A DNA stretch of 55,829 bases. Source: Prevotella sp. (GTDB taxonomy: Bacteria; Bacteroidota; Bacteroidia; Bacteroidales; Bacteroidaceae). Below, piece after piece: positions 1 to 7,990 of the stretch. The notes beneath the pieces are model-generated. The model was not told the DNA's origin. It ran no database searches and saw nothing but the letters and a program-made list of their open reading frames with translations. The stretch spans positions 1 to 55,829 of the forward strand of contig JAFZAE010000016.1 in assembly GCA_017548385.1 (NCBI GenBank), in the 5' to 3' direction. The position numbers and the translations under genes were made by a program. The first letter of the stretch is position 1, and each line of letters opens with the position of its first letter.

Positions 1-821
1 ATAACCTCCGCCGTCCTCATATCCTCACCCACTCGGGGCATATAATAGAGTTTTGAGGTACGTATATCAAAGAACCATTCCCCAGGTTGGTCAAGTAATG
101 GGAGTGCATTGGTCAGATAGAAAGGAGAATTATGTCCGTCGGTGGTAACCATTGGCGAAGGCCATGGATGTTCGAATTGTATCCTGCTCTCAGGTTCATG
201 AAACGACACCGCAGCAGAGTCGCCCTTCATTCTTATGGATTTAATACGCAGCACCGACACACACCACATCTCGTGAAGAATCATCTCTGCATAAGGCTGA
301 TCACAAACCGCTTTCACGGCTTTTGCAGGTACCCATATTTCTCGCTGGGTCTTATCAACGGAAATGATACGAGCCATCTGCTCGAAGTCACTCACATCGC
401 GTGCTCTCACCGCTTTGGTTCCGTTGACCCATAACTGTCTGAATTCCAATGGTCTTCCATTAAAATCAGGAACATCAGCCACCCATAGTTGTCCTTCACG
501 GTGCCAATTCTCAATTTTCATGCCACCACTCAGGTAAGCCCCATCTTCGCCCTGAAAAGTGATGCCACTATCCTCCTGCCGGACGAACAAAGGTTCATTG
601 AGAAAATATGTCCCCGAGCGCAGGTGGATGGTGATGCTGTTGATGGCATGAAGCGAATCGAGCCGCCTCATCTCCCGAGCCTCACGCAATGCTTCAGCCA
701 CGGTCCTCCCCTCATCGGGTGAAATTGTGATTTCACGGTCGGCGGCACACTGCTGAGTTTGAGCCTTTGTTGGGGGTGTGAATAGTATGATGCTAAACAA
801 CAGGAAAAATAGATAATGCAT
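1..821 (-). CDS. Secreted right-handed beta-helix protein, probable glycoside hydrolase (3' end cut by window edge)
   Basis: Reading the minus strand from the ATG at 821 gives an uninterrupted frame of 273 codons that runs off the left edge, so the C-terminus is missing. The start encodes a hydrophobic signal peptide ending near PPTKAQ. It is followed by a segment typical of beta-helix enzymes: a Pro/Asp start, 'TVAEALREAREMRR', then 'ITIHLRSGTYFLNEPL', and further on 'LTNALPLLDQPGEWFFD' and 'SKLYYMP'. This pattern is shared by large Bacteroidetes beta-helix hydrolases, including GH141-like proteins. The family assignment is inference, because the catalytic part lies outside the window. It sits 25 bp downstream of the GH127 gene on the same strand, so the two are probably co-transcribed and used on the same glycan, most likely a pectin side chain. 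Confidence 0.75.
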   Translation of the reverse strand, partial: MHYLFFLLFSIILFTPPTKAQTQQCAADREITISPDEGRTVAEALREAREMRRLDSLHAINSITIHLRSGTYFLNEPLFVRQEDSGITFQGEDGAYLSGGMKIENWHREGQLWVADVPDFNGRPLEFRQLWVNGTKAVRARDVSDFEQMARIISVDKTQREIWVPAKAVKAVCDQPYAEMILHEMWCVSVLRIKSIRMKGDSAAVSFHEPESRIQFEHPWPSPMVTTDGHNSPFYLTNALPLLDQPGEWFFDIRTSKLYYMPRVGEDMRTAEV

Positions 822-846
822 AAGGGCTGAGATTTATGGGTTGTAA

Positions 847-2484
847 TTATTTGCTTACAGGAAGCCAGACCGACATGTCGGTTTCACCTCTATTTCCCCA
901 AATATAATAAGGTATCAGTCGCACTTTCACCTCCTTTTCGGTAGGAGCGACATCATGGTAAAGGTGATTGTTCCAATCAATGTGCTCTGTGAGTCTTGCC
1001 GTACCCTCCAATGCCAGATATTTGTGTCCTGCTATCTCTGCCTTTGTGGGTGTAAGGAGGATATTGGCAGGTAAGACCACATCAGAAAGTTTTTTGCCAT
1101 CCTGGATATCCACCCCCTCCAGGCAATAGACCAATGGTCCACGACGAACTGCCACCTGGTTTCTATTTTCCTCCACCAAGGGGTTCGCCTCAACGATTCT
1201 CACGGGCATTTCCATATTCAGTTCGAGCACATCGCCCTTTTTCCATTTCCGATTGATTTCGACATATGAATCTGGTATCACCTCCGAAGAAATCATATCC
1301 TCGTTGACCATAATGGTTGCATCCTTGCACCAGGAAGGGATTCTGACCTTCACCGCATTGATGTCTTTTACTTTGTCGAATTGTATGGTCACCCTGCCAT
1401 TGTAAGGATAGTCTGTGTGTTGAGTAAGTTGCAATGAAGGTGTATTGAGGGTATTATCCCCATAGATATTACACCATAGGGTGCCGTCGCCAATGGTATA
1501 GGCATACTCTTGTGCCTCGCATAGTGTGCGCAAAGTGTTAGGAGGACAGCAGAAGCAACTGATATATCTCTGCCTCGACTTCGGCCATCTCATCTTGTAT
1601 GGGAATTCCGCCGTCTTTCTGAGCGCATTGGTATAGAAATACTCCTCGCCACTGATGCTGATGCCACTCAGAATACCATTGTATAGTTCATTTTCCACCA
1701 TATCAGCATATTTTGCCTCTCCAGTAGCCATGAAAAGTCTCCATGAGAAGAGCAACATACCGATGTCGGCACAAGTTTCATTATGGGATGTCTCGTTGGG
1801 CAATTGATAAGCCCGTCCATACGCCTGATGTATCTGTTGTATGGATGGCTGGTCATATGTTGTCCCATCAGGTGAGACACCATCATATAAAGCGCCACAT
1901 CCGCCAGTGATATAGATCTTCCTTGTGACGATGTCATTCCATATTGCCGAAAGGTTTTTCATCAATTGTTGTTCCCCCGTTTCATTGTATATGTCAGCCA
2001 CGCCTGCATAGAGGTAATTTGCACGCACAGCATGTCCCATGGCCTCATATTGCTGTCGGAATGGAATACGGTCTTGGTTGTGATCCTCGCCATTTTTGAC
2101 TGAATCGCGTATGTTAATCAGTCCCTCAGCCAATTCAAGATACCGTTTGTCACCCGTAGCCCGATAGATTTCTGCCGCTCCCATATAGTGTGATGGACAG
2201 ATGGCATTGTGTGCAAGGTCTGCAGGTGCCTCCTTATAGAATCGGTAGAGAAAATCGGCAGCCTTGATACCACAGTCAAGTAGGGAGCGTTTCCCCGTCG
2301 CCCGATAATGCACCACCGATGCTGTCATTAAATGTCCTAAGTTATATGTTTCGAAATGCATCCTGCTGGCAAAAGAGCCGGTCTTTTCCAGGTCGGTATT
2401 GATACCCACTACAGTAGCATCTTTCTGTGTATTTCCAAATCTCTCTTTAATGACCACCGGCGTATGTATATAGCCGTCGGGCAT
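847..2484 (-). CDS. GH127 (DUF1680) beta-L-arabinofuranosidase-type hydrolase, C-terminal fragment after an in-frame stop
   Basis: This is 545 codons in the same frame as the upstream fragment, separated from it only by a TAA at 2485-2487. It holds the (alpha/alpha)6 barrel and C-terminal beta domains of the DUF1680/GH127 family. Fragment residues 236-238 (ETC) and 310-313 (CFCC) match the zinc-thiolate site known in GH127 (Glu338, Cys340, Cys415, Cys417 and Cys418 of HypBA1), so the active site is intact here. The ATG directly after the stop could allow re-initiation (TAAATG), but the resulting protein would lack the signal peptide and first barrel helices. Known GH127 activities include beta-L-arabinofuranosidase and, in Bacteroides RG-II loci, an aceric-acid hydrolase. 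The substrate cannot be read from sequence. Confidence 0.85.
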   Translation of the reverse strand: MPDGYIHTPVVIKERFGNTQKDATVVGINTDLEKTGSFASRMHFETYNLGHLMTASVVHYRATGKRSLLDCGIKAADFLYRFYKEAPADLAHNAICPSHYMGAAEIYRATGDKRYLELAEGLINIRDSVKNGEDHNQDRIPFRQQYEAMGHAVRANYLYAGVADIYNETGEQQLMKNLSAIWNDIVTRKIYITGGCGALYDGVSPDGTTYDQPSIQQIHQAYGRAYQLPNETSHNETCADIGMLLFSWRLFMATGEAKYADMVENELYNGILSGISISGEEYFYTNALRKTAEFPYKMRWPKSRQRYISCFCCPPNTLRTLCEAQEYAYTIGDGTLWCNIYGDNTLNTPSLQLTQHTDYPYNGRVTIQFDKVKDINAVKVRIPSWCKDATIMVNEDMISSEVIPDSYVEINRKWKKGDVLELNMEMPVRIVEANPLVEENRNQVAVRRGPLVYCLEGVDIQDGKKLSDVVLPANILLTPTKAEIAGHKYLALEGTARLTEHIDWNNHLYHDVAPTEKEVKVRLIPYYIWGNRGETDMSVWLPVSK

Positions 2485-2895
2485 TTATGCTTTTGCCACC
2501 TGTTCGATGAACTTATCCATCAAACGATCTAATTCCGGGTCATGGTTGACAGCATATACAGTTGCCACGCCTTCAAGCCACTTATACATATCGCCGTCGT
2601 GGAAGGGAGGTCCATGGTGTTCGCCCTTGACAGTCCCTGCGGCCACTTCAAAATTTCTGAACCCGTGAGAAACTTCAGGATTGTCCCATGTCGTCCACAT
2701 GCTCTGTAAGGACGTATGGCTGAACACGCCGAAACGCTCTCCCCAAAATCCTCCCTGCCATTTTGTGGCACCCATGGGGAAGTTGTTCATCACCGCCGCC
2801 TTTGACTTAGCCATATCGACAAGTCCTCCTTGTGCAGAAACATTAAGACAGATGAGAGTGGTAAAAGAAATGAGAATTAGTTTTTTCTTGATCAT
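2485..2895 (-). CDS. GH127 N-terminal fragment with signal peptide, truncated by TAA
   Basis: Translation from the ATG at 2895 gives a signal peptide (MIKKKLILISF... to VSAQ) and the start of a GH127 domain ('GATKWQGGFWGERF', 'FHDGDMYKWLEGVATVYA'), then a stop after '...IEQVAKA'. The next in-frame residues are MPDGYIHTPVV. Family members have a Gln at this spot ('..AQ.PDGY.'), so a single C-to-T change, CAA to TAA, explains the break. The full product would be about 682 residues, normal for the family. I preferred 2895 over the upstream ATG at 2967 because the signal peptide begins there. Alone this piece (136 residues) should not be active. The locus is best treated as a nonsense-mutated gene unless a sequencing error is shown. 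Confidence 0.8.
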   Translation of the reverse strand: MIKKKLILISFTTLICLNVSAQGGLVDMAKSKAAVMNNFPMGATKWQGGFWGERFGVFSHTSLQSMWTTWDNPEVSHGFRNFEVAAGTVKGEHHGPPFHDGDMYKWLEGVATVYAVNHDPELDRLMDKFIEQVAKA

Positions 2896-3279
2896 AGGTG
2901 AGAGATTGAAAATTGAAGATTGAATTTTTGGAGCAGCGAGAGCAGAGTCAAACGACGAACGAAACAAGAGCAGAGACGAACTTGTTCGGGCTATGCCTTG
3001 AAAGGAGGAGTTCGACCGAAGGTCAGACTTGTTTGAACTATGCCGAGTCGTGACAGAAATCAGTGAAGCTAAAATTGAAGATTAAAGGGTAGTTAAAAGG
3101 TAGTTAAAGAGTAGTTAAAGGGACAAATGCCCTGCTACCAACAACTCCAAACTCCTAATTCCTAATCCCTAACCTACTAATTCCTAACTTCTAACTATTT
3201 AGTGGTTTGCAAATATAGCACATTTTTTTCTGTAAAATCAGATGAAATGCAAATTCTTTTTGTATTTTTGCAGAATAAA
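2896..3279. other. Intergenic region with degenerate repeats
   Basis: About 380 bp lie between the divergent GH127 and Sel1 genes. No convincing gene is present. It holds two related units (GAACTTGTTCGGGCTATGCC near 2979-2998 and a diverged copy near 3026-3046), then a short tandem array of 'GTAGTTAAAGGG' units (about 3088-3123), then a C/T-rich array of 'CTCCTAATTCCTAA' type up to about 3196. The same array types recur before and after other genes in the window. Confidence 0.6.
3263..3270 (+). promoter_or_regulatory. Bacteroidetes -7 element (TATTTTTG)
   Basis: TATTTTTG matches the Bacteroidetes TAnnTTTG -7 element. A -33 TTTG at the usual 19-21 bp spacing is not clear. Transcription would begin near 3275-3278, which rules out the upstream ATG at 3202 as the start of the Sel1 gene and places the real start at 3280 or 3292. 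Confidence 0.5.
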
Positions 3280-4155
3280 ATGAAAAAAGACATGAAACAC
3301 CTTAAATTTTTCAGTGTAGCCATATTGGCTCTATTCTTTGTAACAAACCTCTTTGTTCAGGACATTGACGAAGAGATAGAAGAAGAAACCGTCGACATTG
3401 ACTCATTAATCATGGAAGCCAATAACGGCAACGAACAAGCCATTCTCGAACTTTCTTCAGAATACTATTCAGGTAAGAATATCGAGGAGGACGAAGACAA
3501 AGCCTTCGAACTGGCTGCCAGTATTGCTGATAAAAACGAGAAAGCACGCATGCTCGTTGCCTATTATCTCTATTATGGCGTTGGCACAGCACCCGATGAA
3601 GAGGGAGCCAAAATCATGTTACGTCAATTGAGCAAAGAAGGCAATGAGTCAGCAACAGCATTTCTTGAGAAAATAGAGGCAGATAAAACCTATACACTCA
3701 ACAGTCTTGAATATACCTTCATCCCTAATCTTATCAAATTCTCTACTTTCATGCCCAACCTACTTACTGAGACAGATAGTTGGCAGGAATTACTGTCCGC
3801 ATTTGGCAAGGACAAATTTGATTTCTCTTGGGAGAACATCAGTACAGAGGAGGTAAAGATGGGTAAAGACCAACATATGTATGTCTATACACTTCCCGCA
3901 TCAGATGAAGTGCCCAGTATCCTCTTCGGAGCCATTTATATGAATGACAAGAACAACGACAACCGCTACATCGTCCTTGAGAAAGCATACAATGGTTCTG
4001 GCGTGGAATATCTTGCCCTCCGCACCTACAACGATGAAATGGATTGCCTGATTGACGAGGTGTTCAAAGGTGCTGCCACTAAGGCTAATTTCATTAAGTT
4101 GGCAAAGAAAGAGACGAAGAAACCCGTTCCCATCAAGGAATCTTCGGACGAATAA
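3280..4155 (+). CDS. Sel1/TPR-repeat protein, probably exported
   Basis: The N-terminus (MKKDMKHLKFFSVAILALFFVTN) is a signal or anchor segment, followed by an acidic linker (DIDEEIEEE). About 100 residues of Sel1-type helical repeats follow, visible as 'NGNEQAILELSSEYYSGKNIEEDEDKAFELAASIA' type pairs with 'YYLYYGVGTAPDEEGAKIML'. The C-terminal 150 residues match no domain I recognise. Sel1 repeats mediate protein contacts, so the role is probably in the envelope; nothing shows a partner. The frame is open further upstream, but the promoter-like TATTTTTG at 3263 argues for starts at 3280 or 3292. It is a single gene between a divergent GH127 and the methyltransferase. Confidence 0.7.
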   Translation: MKKDMKHLKFFSVAILALFFVTNLFVQDIDEEIEEETVDIDSLIMEANNGNEQAILELSSEYYSGKNIEEDEDKAFELAASIADKNEKARMLVAYYLYYGVGTAPDEEGAKIMLRQLSKEGNESATAFLEKIEADKTYTLNSLEYTFIPNLIKFSTFMPNLLTETDSWQELLSAFGKDKFDFSWENISTEEVKMGKDQHMYVYTLPASDEVPSILFGAIYMNDKNNDNRYIVLEKAYNGSGVEYLALRTYNDEMDCLIDEVFKGAATKANFIKLAKKETKKPVPIKESSDE

Positions 4156-4203
4156 AATTTCGCGATCATCAGATTAAAATATTAAGCGAAGTTATCATAT
4201 CAA

Positions 4204-4277
4204 CACGGAGACACCTAGTCGCAGAGAAATTCTCTTCTTATTTTTCTCTGTCTTTCCGTATCTTTGTGTTGAGTACA
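4204..4277. repeat. Interspersed 'cacggagacac...ctttgtgttgag' repeat
   Basis: This short sequence starts with ACACGGAGACAC and ends with TCTTTGTGTTGAGT, so its ends are roughly complementary. An inner CAGAGAAA/TTTTCTCTG pair could form a hairpin. A close relative lies at 11516-11578. In both cases the unit ends just before a start codon, here the methyltransferase ATG at 4285, in the same orientation. Confidence 0.6.
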
Positions 4278-4284
4278 AATAATT

Positions 4285-5130
4285 ATGGAAGAGAGAAGAG
4301 AATCCATCTCCAGCACACAAAATACCAGTGTAAAACGTGTGGTAGCTCTTCAACAGAAGTCCTCCTTACGCCGTCGCGAAGGAGTATTTGTGTTGGAAGG
4401 TCGCCGTGAAATCACCCATTGTCTGGAAGCAGGCTATGAAATGGAAAGTCTTTACCTCTGCCCTCCCCTCTATGAGCACGCAGAACTCACAGAGACACAA
4501 GGTCATGAGGCCGACAGCCGTGTGGGTGAAATTCTCTCCAAAGTGAATGCATCGGCGCGGATATTTGAAGTCACACCCACCGTCTATGACAAGATGGCCT
4601 ACCGTGGAGGCACAGAAGGAATGATTGCCGTTGTGAAAAGTCGTTCACATCGTCTTCAAGACCTCAACCTATCGGAAAACCCACTGATAATGGTTTTGGA
4701 GAGTGTGGAAAAGCCAGGAAATCTGGGAGCCATTCTTCGCAGCGCTGATGCCGCCGGTGCCGATGCAGTGATTGTCTGCGATCCACTAACCGACCTTTAC
4801 AACCCCAATCTAATCCGATCCTCCATCGGTGCCATTTTCAGCGTTCCCTGCATTGCCTGTAGTACGGAGGAGTGTATCGTTTTCCTCAAGGAAAGGAACA
4901 TTCGCATCCTCACAGCCCAATTACAAGATTCCTCTCTCTACTACGACACAGATATGTGCCATAGTACCGCCATTGTCATGGGCACCGAATCCACAGGCCT
5001 TTCACAAGCATGGCGAGCCGCCGCCGATGCCCATATCCGAATACCTATGTTAGGTCAGCTTGACTCGCTAAACGTCTCTGTCTCAGCGGCGATTCTCCTT
5101 TTTGAATCTGTACGACAAAGAAATAATTGA
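4285..5130 (+). CDS. TrmH/SpoU-family RNA 2'-O-methyltransferase
   Basis: A 281-residue SPOUT methyltransferase. An N-terminal substrate-binding domain ('RRREGVFVLEGRREITHCLEAG') precedes the knotted SAM-binding domain carrying the three family motifs: 'ESVEKPGNLGAILRSADAAG' (motif 1, with the Asn and Arg used in catalysis), 'IVMGTESTGLS' (motif 2), and 'IPMLGQLDSLNVSVSAAILLFE' split over motif 3. It would use S-adenosylmethionine to methylate a ribose in rRNA or tRNA. The target cannot be told from sequence; RlmB-like 23S rRNA enzymes are the nearest well-known group. Its stop lies 17 bp before the SusC start, so the genes may share a transcript despite unrelated roles. Confidence 0.88.
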   Translation: MEERRESISSTQNTSVKRVVALQQKSSLRRREGVFVLEGRREITHCLEAGYEMESLYLCPPLYEHAELTETQGHEADSRVGEILSKVNASARIFEVTPTVYDKMAYRGGTEGMIAVVKSRSHRLQDLNLSENPLIMVLESVEKPGNLGAILRSADAAGADAVIVCDPLTDLYNPNLIRSSIGAIFSVPCIACSTEECIVFLKERNIRILTAQLQDSSLYYDTDMCHSTAIVMGTESTGLSQAWRAAADAHIRIPMLGQLDSLNVSVSAAILLFESVRQRNN

Positions 5131-5147
5131 CGGAAAAACCAATACTC

Positions 5148-7814
5148 ATGAAAAGAAACCTATTGTTAACACTCACCCTATTCTGTTGCACCATGCTATG
5201 GTCACAGACACCTGGCGATACCGTGACAATCCCTCAATTCATTGTTGGCTATACACAGATGGATGCCCGCACGGTGGGCAGTGCTGTCGAGAAAGTGGAA
5301 TCAGAACAGATGAGAAAAGGTCTCGTCACCTCTTCACTCGATGCCCTCAGTGGTCAGGCTGCCGGTGTGCAAGTACAGACAGGAGGTAACCAGGAGGCCA
5401 TGGTCAGTGCTGTGCGAGTGAGGGGCACCACATCGCTCACGGGCGGTAACGACCCGCTCATCATCATCGATGGTGTGGCCAGCGACCTTGCCACGCTGTC
5501 AACCATCTATCCTGCCGACATTGAGTCGTTCACCATCCTGAAAGACGCATCCCAGACAGCACAATATGGTAGCCGTGGTGCAGCCGGCGTCATCGAAGTA
5601 GCCACAAAAAAGGGAAAGAGTGGCAATTTTCACATTTCCTACGACGGGACAATGGGTTTTGAGTCCGTATATAAGAACATGGAGATGCTCTCTGGCGACG
5701 AGTTTCGTCAGGCAGCCATAGCACTCAAGAAGGACATCATCGATGGCGGTGGAAACACCAACTATGCCGATGCCATCACCCGCACAGGTATTATCCAAAA
5801 CCATCATATCGCCTTTGGCGGCGGAACGGAGAGCAGCAACTACCGTGCCTCCGTGGGTGTGATGGACCACCGCACGGTGATACGCACGAACCGCAATCGC
5901 AACTACATCGCCAAACTCGACATCTCGCAGCGTGCATTCGACGACCATGTGACTTTCGACCTTGGCGTATTTGGCAGTATCCAGCGCAGCAACCGTCTCC
6001 CCTTTGCACGCAAACTTCTCTATTCTGCTGCAGCATTCAACCCCACCATCCTTGAAGGGCGCAATGCTGCCGGTGGATATGACCAAGTGCCCGAAGCTGT
6101 ATGGATTAACAACCCCTTATCGCTTCTTGAAATGGAGAGTGACAACGACAATGGACATTTCAACGCCCATCTCCGTGCTATGGCCGATCTGGGATATGGC
6201 ATTCATTTTACCGCCTTCGGCAGTTACTCATATAAGTCGGACAACAATGCCCACTTCTACCCCACCTTCGTGTGGAGCCAAGGCGAAGCCTATCGTGCTG
6301 ACACCCGCGATGAGGAAATCTTTGGAAACATCTCCCTTGAGAAGACCTTTAAGACAGAAAAACACTTTCTTAAATTGATGGCTTTATGTGAAAGTAAAAC
6401 CACCACAAGCAAAGGATTCAACGTAACTTCTACGGGATTCAACACCAATGCATTTGGCTACCACAACCTGTCTGCTGGCACCACACGGCCATGGGAAGGC
6501 ACTGGTTCATTCTATCAAGACACACACCTCGGCTCATTTCTTTTCATGGCCAATTATAGTTTCCGCGAAAGAGTGTCGCTCACTGCCAACGCCCGTACCG
6601 ACGGTTCATCAATGGTTGGCAAGAACCACCGTTGGGGTTTCTTTCCTTCCATCAGCGGATCGTGGATAGTCTGGGGTAACAACAAGCCCCATCTACTGAT
6701 GGACTACCTGAAAATCCGTGCCGGCTATGGTCTCAGTGGTAACCTTGGCGGTATCGATGCCTACAATTCTCTCCAGATGCTCCAGCCCAATGGCATTGTC
6801 AACATCGATGGTGGTAATGCCACGACCCTCGCCCTTGTCCGCAATGCCAACCCTGACCTGAAATGGGAAGTCAAGCACACATTCAACGCCGGTATCAACA
6901 CTGCATTCTGGAACCGCCGCATAGTGCTGTCACTCGACTATTACTACTCCCGTATCACCGACATGCTGTATATGTATGATGTGCCCGTACCACCTTTCAT
7001 TTACAACAAAATGCTTGCCAACTTAGGCAAGATGGAAAATAGCGGTTTTGAGATAGGTTTCGGCATCACTGCTTTACAGAGCAAGGATATTGACCTAAGC
7101 ATTGACCTAAATATGTCGTTTGAACGCAATAAACTCATCTCCCTCAATGGCTATTACAATGGGCAATACCTCACTGCGCCATCCGCCAAAGGCCTGGCAG
7201 CACTCAGCGGTGCAGGTTTACATGGCTCCTCCGACGTGGTCTCCCAGATTGTGGGACAGCCTTTAGGTGTATTTAACCTTCCCCACTGCTCTGGACTGAC
7301 TTACGACGAAAACGGTGCCAAACACTATGAGATTACCAGTGAACCACGTATCTGTGGTCAGGCTATGCCCAAAATGCGTATGAGTTCGAACATCGCCTTC
7401 AGGTATCGTCTTTTTGACATCTCGCTCCAGTTGAATGGAGCCTTTGGCCATCATATCTACAATGGTACCGCCCTCGCCTATATGAATATGCTCTCGCTTC
7501 CCAATTACAACGTGATGAAGGATGCTCCCAAGGAGAATATCCAAGACCAGACCATCAGCGACTATTGGCTTGAGCGGGGCGACTATGTCAATGTTGACTA
7601 TGTTACATTTGGGTGGAATGTCCCTGAAAAATCCAAATTTATCCAACGGCTGCGTCTCTCAGCCTCAATCAACAATCTGCTGACCATTACCGGCTATTCT
7701 GGCCTCACTCCTATGATTAATTCCAGTGTTGTCAATTCCACACTCGGTGTAGATGACAAAAGTTCACTGCCTGTTTATCGCAGTTATGCGATGGGGCTTA
7801 GTATACAATTTTGA
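5148..7814 (+). CDS. SusC/RagA-type TonB-dependent outer-membrane transporter
   Basis: The ATG at 5148 begins a signal peptide (MKRNLLLTLTLFCCTMLWSQ). A TTG-started extension to 5127 only overlaps the methyltransferase stop. The plug domain follows almost at once ('VESEQMRKGLVTSSLDALSGQ', 'VRVRGTTSLTGGNDPLIIIDGV', 'ILKDASQTAQYGSRGAAGVIEV'), then a 22-strand-type barrel ending in a C-terminal aromatic (SIQF). At 888 residues it is shorter than most SusC proteins and lacks the usual N-terminal carboxypeptidase-regulatory-like domain. The SusD partner begins 176 bp downstream, so the pair should import an oligosaccharide or similar ligand. No CAZyme is adjacent, so the ligand is unknown. Confidence 0.93.
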   Translation: MKRNLLLTLTLFCCTMLWSQTPGDTVTIPQFIVGYTQMDARTVGSAVEKVESEQMRKGLVTSSLDALSGQAAGVQVQTGGNQEAMVSAVRVRGTTSLTGGNDPLIIIDGVASDLATLSTIYPADIESFTILKDASQTAQYGSRGAAGVIEVATKKGKSGNFHISYDGTMGFESVYKNMEMLSGDEFRQAAIALKKDIIDGGGNTNYADAITRTGIIQNHHIAFGGGTESSNYRASVGVMDHRTVIRTNRNRNYIAKLDISQRAFDDHVTFDLGVFGSIQRSNRLPFARKLLYSAAAFNPTILEGRNAAGGYDQVPEAVWINNPLSLLEMESDNDNGHFNAHLRAMADLGYGIHFTAFGSYSYKSDNNAHFYPTFVWSQGEAYRADTRDEEIFGNISLEKTFKTEKHFLKLMALCESKTTTSKGFNVTSTGFNTNAFGYHNLSAGTTRPWEGTGSFYQDTHLGSFLFMANYSFRERVSLTANARTDGSSMVGKNHRWGFFPSISGSWIVWGNNKPHLLMDYLKIRAGYGLSGNLGGIDAYNSLQMLQPNGIVNIDGGNATTLALVRNANPDLKWEVKHTFNAGINTAFWNRRIVLSLDYYYSRITDMLYMYDVPVPPFIYNKMLANLGKMENSGFEIGFGITALQSKDIDLSIDLNMSFERNKLISLNGYYNGQYLTAPSAKGLAALSGAGLHGSSDVVSQIVGQPLGVFNLPHCSGLTYDENGAKHYEITSEPRICGQAMPKMRMSSNIAFRYRLFDISLQLNGAFGHHIYNGTALAYMNMLSLPNYNVMKDAPKENIQDQTISDYWLERGDYVNVDYVTFGWNVPEKSKFIQRLRLSASINNLLTITGYSGLTPMINSSVVNSTLGVDDKSSLPVYRSYAMGLSIQF

Positions 7815-7990
7815 TGTTTGATTAGTTGATTAGTTGGCAAGTGGACGAGTTGACAAGTGGACAAGTTGTTTGCATCGATTACCACCGAGATTCGCAGGAG
7901 TATTCTCTAACCTCTCACCCCTAACTCCGAACTTTTAACACCTAACTTTTTAACTCCTAACTTTTTAACTCCTAACTTAATAAAAAAAGC
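7815..7990. repeat. Composite intergenic repeat, copy A (between susC-like and susD-like genes)
   Basis: The region has three parts. First is a purine-rich array of 'GTGGACGAGTTGACAAG' units beginning at the SusC stop codon. Next is a core from about 7871 to 7930 (GCATCGATTACCACCGAG, then ATTCGCAGGAGTATTCTC). Last is a C/T-rich array of 'TTTTTAACTCCTAAC' units to about 7978. The same order recurs as copy B at 12498-12760 and, inverted, as copy C at 15340-15422. Confidence 0.8.

Noticed and set aside
2485-2487. Stop-codon reassignment as explanation of the GH127 break
   Set aside because: TAA ends many intact genes in the window, such as proS, hsdS and the RND pump, so it is a normal stop here.
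5499-6086. Long minus-strand frame of 195 codons opposite the SusC gene
   Set aside because: It lies fully inside a clear SusC coding region; its translation shows no family pattern.
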